Shown here one piece after another: positions 1 to 7,500 of a DNA stretch of 64,000 bases. Each line of letters starts with the position of its first letter. Position 1 is the stretch's first letter. The translations under genes and the position numbers were made by a program. Origin of the DNA: Luteolibacter flavescens (GTDB taxonomy: Bacteria; Verrucomicrobiota; Verrucomicrobiia; Verrucomicrobiales; Akkermansiaceae); assembly GCF_025950085.1 (NCBI RefSeq), contig NZ_JAPDDS010000012.1, positions 122,108-186,107 on the forward strand, given 5' to 3'. Under the pieces are notes generated by a model that worked only from the letters and a program-made list of their open reading frames with translations, did not search any database and was not told where the DNA came from.

Positions 1-885
1 TTCGTCGAGGCCTTCCTCGAGCACGCCGTCGATCCCCATGTCGGGCTGCTGGATCTGGAAGGACCGACCATCGATGTCTGCGGGACGGGCGGCGACAAGC
101 TGAACCTCTTCAACGTGTCCACCACGGCGATGTTCGTCGTGGCCGCGACCGGAGCGGTGGTGCTGAAGCACGGCAACCGCGGCATCACCTCGAAGAGCGG
201 CGGCGCGGACGTGCTGGAAGCGCTCGGCATCCGCATCGATCTCCCGCCGGAAGGCTTCCGCGACTGTCTGGAAAAGGCGGGTGTCGGCTTCCTCTTTGCA
301 CCGAATTATCACCCCGCCTTCAAGGCCGTGGTGAATGTCCGCAAACAGCTCGCGGAGAAGGGTGTGCGGACCATTTTCAATCTCATCGGCCCGCTGATGA
401 ATCCGGCCAAGCCGCAGTGCCAGCTTGTCGGTGTCTTCGACCGCGAGATGTGCCCGGCCTTCGCCGAGATCCTCCAGCGGCTCGGTCGCGAGAGCGCATG
501 GGCCGTGCACGGCACTACCGGCGACGGTCGTTGTGTCGATGAGGTCAGTCTTCTCGGCTCGACCCGTATCTGCAAGGCAGGGCTTTATCAGGATCTGCAG
601 GATGAGGAAGTCCGCCCGCGCGACTTCGGCATGAAGCACGCCGAGGTGGAGGAACTCCAGGGCGGCGACGCGGAAGTGAATGCCGCTATCTTGGAAAGCA
701 TCCTCACCGGCAAGGACACCGGCCCGAAGCGCGACATGGTGCTGCTCAATGCCGGCACCGCCATCGCCTGCTGCGGCCTCTCCGACGATATCGGCGACGG
801 CATCGAGATCGCACGCAAGTTGATCGATGATGGCAGCGCACTTGATCGCCTGCGTCTCTTCCATGACGTGGCGAAAAAAGCGTAA
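1..885 (+). CDS. trpD: Anthranilate phosphoribosyltransferase, 5' end cut by window edge
   Basis: The reading frame is open from base 1, so this is the C-terminal part of a longer protein. TrpD transfers phosphoribose from PRPP to anthranilate in tryptophan biosynthesis in the cytoplasm. The visible part begins before the family signature DVCGTGGDKLNLFNVST (the PRPP-binding GTGGD loop, about residue 26). It continues with KHGNRGITSKSGGADVLEALG (anthranilate/PRPP site; normally KHGNR.SS) and RTIFNLIGPLMNP. The GTG at 115 is internal to the conserved loop and is not the real start. About 295 residues are visible against roughly 340 in the family, so only the helical N-terminal domain is missing. 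No other trp gene is visible. The call is firm. Confidence 0.95.
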   Translation, partial: FVEAFLEHAVDPHVGLLDLEGPTIDVCGTGGDKLNLFNVSTTAMFVVAATGAVVLKHGNRGITSKSGGADVLEALGIRIDLPPEGFRDCLEKAGVGFLFAPNYHPAFKAVVNVRKQLAEKGVRTIFNLIGPLMNPAKPQCQLVGVFDREMCPAFAEILQRLGRESAWAVHGTTGDGRCVDEVSLLGSTRICKAGLYQDLQDEEVRPRDFGMKHAEVEELQGGDAEVNAAILESILTGKDTGPKRDMVLLNAGTAIACCGLSDDIGDGIEIARKLIDDGSALDRLRLFHDVAKKA

Positions 886-900
886 CGAGGGTAAGGGGGA

Positions 901-979
901 AAAGTGGCTGCGGCATCCTGCCGCAAGCCTCTGCGCCTGCCCGTGGAAGGTTTGCGGCAGGATGCCGCAGCCACTTTTT
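901..979. repeat. Long perfect inverted repeat (REP/BIME-like hairpin)
   Basis: Bases 901-927 and 953-979 are perfect reverse complements (27 bp each) separated by 25 bases. The core is GGCTGCGGCATCCTGCC. The outer ends are AAAAG and CTTTT, so a transcript from either strand would form a long hairpin followed by a U-run. It sits just after trpD and before the 3' end of the convergent toxin gene, so it could terminate both. The composition and intergenic position fit a dispersed REP-like element. Its copy number in the genome cannot be judged here. Confidence 0.85.
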
Positions 980-982
980 GGC

Positions 983-1285
983 TCACCTTCTTCGTAGCCC
1001 GTAGGAGGGATGACGGCGGTCATGGCGAATCACCAAGATCCGAGTTACATCCAAGTGCTCATCAAACAGAATGTGGTAGGGGAACTTCCGTAGGTTTGCC
1101 CGCCGCAGTCCTGAGTCGTCGAAATGGAATTGTGTCGGTGCCGATTCAATCATGTCCAGCGTAGCGTCCAGTTCGTGCCAGAAGCGCGTAACCAATTCTC
1201 CGGAAATCGATGAATAGGTATCCGCGATTTTGCGGGCATCCTTTGCGGCGAGAGGATGGATGCTTAATTCCATTCCTGCCGACAC
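983..1285 (-). CDS. RelE/ParE superfamily toxin
   Basis: A 100-residue protein with the ParE/RelE layout: an N-terminal helix pair (AAKDARKIADTYSSIS), a middle RFWHELDATLDMIESAP segment, RRANLRKFPYHILFDE, and a C-terminal strand with ILVIRHDRRHPSYGL. In this family the R-x-FPY-I-Y block and the terminal HxxRxPxYW-like block are typical. ParE proteins poison gyrase and RelE proteins cleave mRNA; which one applies is not clear from sequence. The GTG start at 1285 directly abuts the stop of the upstream antitoxin gene. An in-frame ATG at 1273 would give a start more typical of the family (MELSIHPLA). The two genes form a co-transcribed pair. Confidence 0.8.
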   Translation of the reverse strand: MSAGMELSIHPLAAKDARKIADTYSSISGELVTRFWHELDATLDMIESAPTQFHFDDSGLRRANLRKFPYHILFDEHLDVTRILVIRHDRRHPSYGLRRR

Positions 1286-1492
1286 TCAGCGACCGCACGC
1301 CTTCCTGAATTCTTCCCTGCTCAACCCCGAGACTGCACCCGACACGAGTTCGTCACGGCGGCGCAGGGCTTCCTCGTCTGTGACGTGATGAGGGGCATCC
1401 TCTAGCCCGTCCAAAAGAAACACCGCCAGTTCCGCCCGCTCCTCGAGGGAGAGTCGGGATGCTGCCTGCCGGATGTCGCTGACCTGTGACAT
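1286..1492 (-). CDS. Addiction module antitoxin (Unstab_antitox-like)
   Basis: A 68-residue acidic protein immediately upstream of the ParE-like toxin on the same strand with zero spacing. It reads SLEERAELAVFLLDGLEDAP in the first half, matching the short helical addiction-module proteins that pair with ParE/RelE toxins (LS..ER..LA..LL.SL). The expected role is to bind and neutralise the toxin and to autoregulate the operon. The C-terminal half (DEEALRRRDELVSGAVSGLS) resembles the family's W..E...R..E...G segment, although the tryptophan is absent. The antitoxin-first order is the usual one. Confidence rests mainly on the pairing. Confidence 0.75.
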   Translation of the reverse strand: MSQVSDIRQAASRLSLEERAELAVFLLDGLEDAPHHVTDEEALRRRDELVSGAVSGLSREEFRKACGR

Positions 1493-1743
1493 GGGACATC
1501 GATAGCATCATTGGATTTGCTCTGCCAGATCGGAATTCGATCCGAGAGCGTAGCATTCAGCGGTAGCCCGATCACCACCCTGTCCGAGGACGCAAGCACG
1601 TCACGCATTCCAGCGATGTAGGTGCAGAAGCTTGTTGCAATATATTGCACTCACACACCGGCAGGGCTCTGCCCGGCGCGCGAAGTCGTTGCGATTCAGT
1701 CCGGGCATCGTGCTGGATGCCGGTTGGTTGCGGGGCGAATAAT

Positions 1744-2211
1744 CTACCGGTAGCTCACAAATTGCGCGTCGATTGCCAGAAGTGCAGAGCGAGCATGATA
1801 ACCCCAATGAATGACGTAGGAATCTACCCACGTGGCGACCGCCTCATCGATATGCCCTGATTGGTAAGCTTGTAGGCCTTCCCAAAGATCTGCATAAATG
1901 TCGGCGAAGTCAGCGTGTAGATCTCCCGTTACCGGTTCGTCGGTCGAATCGAGATCCAGTGGGTCAAAGACCACCCGATAGTATTTGAAAGGTAGATCTC
2001 CGAATCGAGCAAGGTCCTCGACCCATGCGGGGTGGCCACGCCGAGGGAATTCCAATTCGGTGTCACCTGAATAGCGGAGGTGTTTCACCTCGGCAATCAG
2101 CGCCATGAGATCGAGCAAGTTCCGGCGAGCGTCCGCAAGCGTATGATGATCACCCTCGGCCCAAAGGCAAAAACGTTCGACCGTTTTTCCGAACTTGGTG
2201 CTTGGATCCAT
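1744..2211 (-). CDS. DUF5063 domain protein
   Basis: A 155-residue protein with no signal peptide. It matches the DUF5063 pattern: an N-terminal ERFCLWAEG helix, then a central YYRVVFDPLDLDSTDEPV block, DLHADFADIYADLWEGLQAY, and a C-terminal VIHWGYHARSALLAID block. The invariant FDP, DIY.DL..GL and HWG.H.. motifs are all present. The biochemical function of the family is unknown; it is usually a small soluble all-helical protein. The stop of this gene lies 251 bases from the antitoxin start. Its start is 6 bases downstream of the polX stop on the same strand, so it may be transcribed with polX. Confidence 0.75.
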   Translation of the reverse strand: MDPSTKFGKTVERFCLWAEGDHHTLADARRNLLDLMALIAEVKHLRYSGDTELEFPRRGHPAWVEDLARFGDLPFKYYRVVFDPLDLDSTDEPVTGDLHADFADIYADLWEGLQAYQSGHIDEAVATWVDSYVIHWGYHARSALLAIDAQFVSYR

Positions 2212-2217
2212 GGCTTC

Positions 2218-3954
2218 CTAACGTTTGTTCTTCGGCAGCTTCAACCAAGCTTCCATATCTAACAGCGACTTCGTGTTCACTACGTCCTCGCGGCGCAGCC
2301 AGCCCTTCCTCGCGACGCTCGCGCCGAAGCGGAGGAACTGGAGCTGGTTCACCGAGTGGGCGTCGGGATTGATGGAGCAGAGCACGCCCTTGTCGCGGGC
2401 GCGGTGCCACCAGCGCCAGTCCATGTCGAAGCGCTTCGGGTTGCAATTCAGCTCGATGACGGTGCGCGTCTCCGCGGCGCAGTCGATGATCTTCTCGTGA
2501 TTCACCGCATAGCCATCTCGGCGGAGGAGCAGGCGGCCGGTGAGGTGGCCGAGCATGGTGATGTGGGGATTCTCCATCGCCCGGATGATCCGCTTGGTCA
2601 TCTCGTCCTCGTCCAGCGTGAGTGCGTTGTGGACCGATGCCACGGCGTAGTCGAGCGTGGCCAGCAGGTCGTCTTCGAAGTCGAGTTCGCCGCTTTTCAG
2701 GATGTCCACCTCGGAGCCCGCGAAGAGCCGGAAGTGCTCGCCACCGTGCTCGCGGTTCCACTCGGCGATGGTCCCGACCTGCGCGGCCAGCCGCTCGACG
2801 CTCAGGCCATTTGCCTGCGGCGAGGACTTCGAGTGATCGGCGATGCCCAAGTACTGCAACCCTAGTTCCCGCGCGCCCTCGGCCATCGCGTGGAGCGATG
2901 CCTTGCCGTCGGATTCCGTGGTGTGGTTGTGAAAGGTGCCGCGCAGGTTTTCCCATTCCAGAAGACGCGGCAGCTTGCCCTCATCCGCGGCCTCGATCTC
3001 GCCGCGGTTTTCACGCAGCTCGGGCGGCACGAAGTCGAGCCCCAGCGCCCGGTAGATGTCCGCCTCGTCGTGGATATTGGACGGCACGTTCTCGCCGGTG
3101 AAGGCATACTCGTTGAGCGACCAGCCTTTCTTCAGCGCACGAGAGCGGATGGCCACGTTGTGCTCCTTGCTGCCGGTGAAGTAGAAGAGCGCGAAGGGAT
3201 ACTGCTCGTTCGAGACCGCGCGCAGGTCGCACTGCATGCCGCTCTCCAGACGGATCGAGCACTTCGTGTCGCCCTGTGCGATGACTTCCTTGGCGAACTC
3301 CTGCGTCGCGAAAAAGGCCGTCAGCTCCGCGGGTTTCGGCGTGGCGACGATGAAATCGAGGTCATGCACGACTTCCTTCGACCGCCGGGTCGAGCCCGCC
3401 ACGGATGCCCGCAGGACCTCCGGGTGCATGCGCAGGATCTCGAGAATTTCCTCCGATGCCTGGATCGCCACGTCGAGCCGGAATGCCTCGGCGGCCTGTT
3501 CCCTGCGGGCGAGCGATTCGAGGATCTTCGCCTGCGTCTTCGCGCCGAATCCGCTGAGGCCCGCCACCGTGCCCGCCTCGCAGGCGGCCTTGAGGGAGGC
3601 GAGCGAGTCCACTTTCAGCTCGCGATTCAGTATCGCTATCTTTTTCGGCCCCAGTCCGTCGAGGTCGAAGAGATCGAAAAAGGAATCCGGATAGCCGACT
3701 CGCAGCTTCTTGTGAAATTCCAGCTCACCGGTCGTCGCCAGCTCGTGCAGCTTGTCCCGCAGCGCCTCGCCCAGTCCCTTGATGCCCTCCAGCTTGTTGT
3801 CGCGGGCCAGCGCGACGATGTCGCCGTCGTAGCCGGAGACCACCTCGGCCCCTTGGCGGTAGGCGCGGATCTTGAAGGGATTCTCGCCTTGGATTTCCAG
3901 CAGCAGGGCGATTTCTTCCAAGACTTCGACCAGGCGCTCGCGGGTGACGGACAT
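2218..3954 (-). CDS. polX: Bacterial DNA polymerase X with PHP exonuclease domain
   Basis: A 578-residue protein, the usual length for bacterial PolX, a gap-filling repair polymerase acting in base excision repair. The N-terminal HhH region (about 1-150) contains IKGLGEALRDKL and LDGLGPKKI. The palm has GSTRRSKEVVHDLDF with metal-binding Asp198 and Asp200, and a third carboxylate at Asp243 (QCDLR). From about 336 a PHP domain begins with the metal motif FHNHTTESDG (His342, His344) followed by GIADHS; in the family this gives 3'-5' exonuclease and AP-endonuclease activity. All key residues seem intact. The ATG at 3954 gives the canonical N-terminus. Confidence 0.95.
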   Translation of the reverse strand: MSVTRERLVEVLEEIALLLEIQGENPFKIRAYRQGAEVVSGYDGDIVALARDNKLEGIKGLGEALRDKLHELATTGELEFHKKLRVGYPDSFFDLFDLDGLGPKKIAILNRELKVDSLASLKAACEAGTVAGLSGFGAKTQAKILESLARREQAAEAFRLDVAIQASEEILEILRMHPEVLRASVAGSTRRSKEVVHDLDFIVATPKPAELTAFFATQEFAKEVIAQGDTKCSIRLESGMQCDLRAVSNEQYPFALFYFTGSKEHNVAIRSRALKKGWSLNEYAFTGENVPSNIHDEADIYRALGLDFVPPELRENRGEIEAADEGKLPRLLEWENLRGTFHNHTTESDGKASLHAMAEGARELGLQYLGIADHSKSSPQANGLSVERLAAQVGTIAEWNREHGGEHFRLFAGSEVDILKSGELDFEDDLLATLDYAVASVHNALTLDEDEMTKRIIRAMENPHITMLGHLTGRLLLRRDGYAVNHEKIIDCAAETRTVIELNCNPKRFDMDWRWWHRARDKGVLCSINPDAHSVNQLQFLRFGASVARKGWLRREDVVNTKSLLDMEAWLKLPKNKR

Positions 3955-4013
3955 GCCGTCAGGCTAGGAAGCCGGAGCAGGCGGGACAGCCGAAAATTCG
4001 GTCTTCATCATCC

Positions 4014-4370
4014 TCATGACCCGCTCACGTGGGGAAGCAGCCGCCACGCCTGCACCGAGGCGATCACGTAAATTGCCGCCAGCACCGCTCCCACCAGCGC
4101 CCCGGTGAGAAAGGTCTCCCGTTTTGAGAAGATGTCCGGCCGCCGCTGTTCCAGCACGATGGTCGCGATGATCCACGCCGCAGGAATCCCGAAAGCCAGA
4201 GGCCCCCATTCGCGGATGAAGGCGGGCAGGGCCGGCCAGTCCTGCGTCGGCTCCGGGTAGCCTGCCGAGCGCAGCAGCACCACGGAAACGATGCTTCCCA
4301 CCTGGATCACGGCGCATTGCACCGCTGCCAGAGCTCCCTGCACCGCGTATTCCCGGATGTCCATAAGCAT
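4014..4370 (-). CDS. Small multi-pass membrane protein, unknown
   Basis: The frame is open further upstream, but the ATG at 4370 (MLMDIREYAV) is preferred because a GGAG lies five bases before it. That gives 118 residues with about three hydrophobic stretches: LAAVQCAVIQVGSIVSVVLL, PLAFGIPAAWIIATIVLE and FLTGALVGAVLAAIYVIASV. Charged RRPDIFSKRE lies between the last two. It is an inner-membrane protein of unrecognised family. It stands between polX and the divergently transcribed large secreted protein gene and has no obvious partner. Confidence 0.55.
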   Translation of the reverse strand: MLMDIREYAVQGALAAVQCAVIQVGSIVSVVLLRSAGYPEPTQDWPALPAFIREWGPLAFGIPAAWIIATIVLEQRRPDIFSKRETFLTGALVGAVLAAIYVIASVQAWRLLPHVSGS

Positions 4371-4551
4371 CGATTCTCCGCGCGGCTTGCCGGGTAGGAA
4401 AGGGGATTTGCCGGGTGGATTTACGAGTGTGACGTTCCTGTCACCGGAGAGAACCACTTTAAGCTAAACCTCTTGGCCCCATATGGACGTATCCTAAGTC
4501 GCAGATTCTCCGTCGGCGTTTTTTTCCCGTCGTCCCCGCTCCCGCTCCCGA

Positions 4552-7500
4552 ATGAAAATCCCAGCATTCTTCCGCTGTGTCGCGCTGCTGTGCGCCGCAG
4601 TGCTACCCCTCGCCGCCCAGCAGCGTGGCCTCACCTCCCGCCCGGATGTGGAGGCCTACTATGACGGCACCTTTCCCACCACGGCACCCGCCGTGCCCGG
4701 TGACTGGTCCACGGTCATCGCTTTCCCCAATCTGATTTTCCAGAACCCCGTCGGCCTCACCGCCATCCCGGGAACGAACCAGATCATCGTGTGGGAGCGC
4801 GATGGGAAGATCTGGTCCTTTCCCAATGACCCGGCGACCACGGAGAAGACGCTCGTCATCGACCTGTCGGCGAATACCCAGGGCTGGGACGACTCCGGGA
4901 TGCTCGGCCTGGCCCTGCATCCGGACTTCCAGAACAACCGCCAGATGTGGATCTGGTACAACTGGCGCGGCGGCATCACCGGGGCGAGCGGGGACATGGG
5001 CCCGGTGCTCGGCAACGCCAACACCCGTCCGCCGACCTCGACGCCGACCCGCAACCGCCTCTCGCGCTTCGTTCTCGATGCGAACTACCAGACGACGCAG
5101 TCGGGCGAATACGTCGTGATCGACCAGCAGGACGCGAGCGTCTGGCACAATGGTGGCGGCATGTTCTTCCACCCGGAAAACGGCTTCCTCTACATCACGA
5201 ATGGCGACGACCAGAACTCCGGGCTGAATACCCAGCGGATCGACCGCGCGCTCTTCTCCTGCGTCATCCGCATCGACGTGGACCTGCGCGGCGGGACCAT
5301 CAGCCATGCTCCGACGAAGCGCCCGCTGAACGAGGTGAGCCCCACCTGGCCCCGCTACTATGTGCCGAATGATAACCCCTTCGTCGGCCAACCGACCGCG
5401 CTGGAGGAAATCTACGCCCTCGGCCTGCGCAGCCCGCACCGCATGACCATCGACCCGGTCACCGGGCGCATTTTCATCGGTGACGTGGGCGCGAGTTCGC
5501 GCGAGGAGATCAGCGTCATCGAGCCGAACGACCCTCCCGGCCTCAATTTCCAATGGGACCGGATCGAGGGGAAGAATGGCAACCTGACCGGCACGTATAT
5601 CGGCACCAGCAAGCCGCCCATCATCGACTACGCGCACGCGGCCGGTGACGGCAGTTGCGTGGTCGGCGGGTATGTATACCGCGGCACCGAGTTCCCCGAG
5701 CTCTACGGGAAATACATCTTTGGCGACAACATGAGCGGCATCATCTGGTACCTGGATGAGTCCGTCACGCCTGCGGTGAAGGTGAGGCTGGCGACACTGC
5801 CGGACGGTCCGGGACCGAACTCCGGGAATGACTACCGCGGTCTCGGCTCCTTCGGCGTGGATGCGAATGGCGAGCTTTTCATCTGCCGCCTCAGCAGCGT
5901 GGAGGGCCGCATTTACAAGCTCCAGCGCGGAGGTCCGCCCCCGGGATCGCCGCTGCCTGCGACGCTCGGTGCCACCGGGCTCTTCAGCAATCTCGCCTCA
6001 CTCACGCCGGACTCGCGGCTGATCCCTTACCAGCTCAATGCGCCCTTCTGGTCCGACAATGCGATCAAGTCCCGCTTCGTCGCGATCCCGAATGGATCGA
6101 CCGTCGGATTCTCGCCGACCGGTCAGTGGAACTTTCCCTCCGGCACCGTGCTCGTGAAGCACTTCGACCTGCCCGTCAGCGATATCGATCCGAATGCCAA
6201 GCGCCGGCTCGAGACGCGCGTCATCGTGAAGCAGGATGACGGCGAGGTCTATGGCGCGACCTACAAATGGCGTGCCGACCAGAGCGATGCGGATTTACTC
6301 GATGGCGCGCTCACCGAAAATGTCTCCATTGCCACCGCGCCGGTCGGTAGCTTCACCAGCCAGGACATCGGGAATCCGACGTTGCCGGGATCGACCGTGC
6401 GGGATGGGAACCAGATCACGATCACCGCGGGAGGCACCGATATCTGGGGGAACAGCGATCAATTCCACTTCGCCCACCAGCAGCGCACGGGTGACTTTGA
6501 TGTCTCCGTGCGCATCGAGAGCGTGGTGCAGTCGGACCTCTACACGAAGACGGGCCTGATGGTGCGCGATTCGCTCGCAGCAAATGCCCGCCACGTGATG
6601 GCGCTTGTTTTCCCCAGCAATGCCGCGCGCAACAACAACACCGGCGGCTATGAATTCCAGTATCGCGCGACAACGGGTGGGGGAGCCACCGCTCTCTATC
6701 CTGCCGCGCCGCAACCGCTGGTGAACTACCCGAATACGTGGCTGCGCATGAAGCGGGAAGGTGACACCTTCATCGCCTACTGGAGCGCGGATGGCTTCAC
6801 GTGGGCGGAGTATTCGCGGACCACGCTCGATCTGCCGGATCAGCTTTACTTCGGTCTCGCGGTGACCGCCCACACGGGCGCGGCATCGACGGTTGCGAAG
6901 TTCCATGTCGATACCCGACGCCAGCCTTGGTACTTCCCGAGCAGGCAGGATTGCATGCGCTGCCACAATCCGCAGGCGGGTGGTATCCTCGGGCCCAGCA
7001 CGCGGCAATTCAACCGGGCGATGCTGTTCCCGAATGGCGTGACCGACGAGCAGCTTGGCGCGTGGAATCACGTCGGGCTCTTCGACGACGGCCCGGAGGA
7101 TGAAGAGCTGGCCGCGCTGGAGAAGCTCCATCATCACAATGACACGAGCGCCTCGCTGCTGGACCGGGCGAGGTCGTATCTGGATGCGAACTGCTCCTAC
7201 TGCCACCAGCCGAATGGCGTGCAGGCGCTGTGGGACGGACGAAGCGAGACGTCATTCCAGAATCAGGGCATCTATTACGGCCCGCTGGTCAGCCAGCTCG
7301 GCGATCCGGATGCCCGCGTGGTGGTGCCGAAGAATCTCGCGAGCTCCATGCTTCACCACCGCGTCAGCATCACCGGCGCGAACCAGATGCCGCCGCTGGC
7401 GCGCAATCTCGTGGACAAGGATGGCGTGGCGATGCTCGAGGCATGGATCGCCTCGCTGCCGGAGGAGACTGTCTTGCCGCCTGCCGTGCTCGTCGCCACC

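Noticed and set aside
115..117. GTG as the start of trpD
   Set aside because: The codon lies inside the conserved GTGGDKLNLFNVST segment, and the frame is open to base 1, so the real start is outside the window.
2890..4071. A 393-codon open frame on the + strand over polX
   Set aside because: The minus strand encodes intact PolX motifs over the same bases; the plus frame has no domain.
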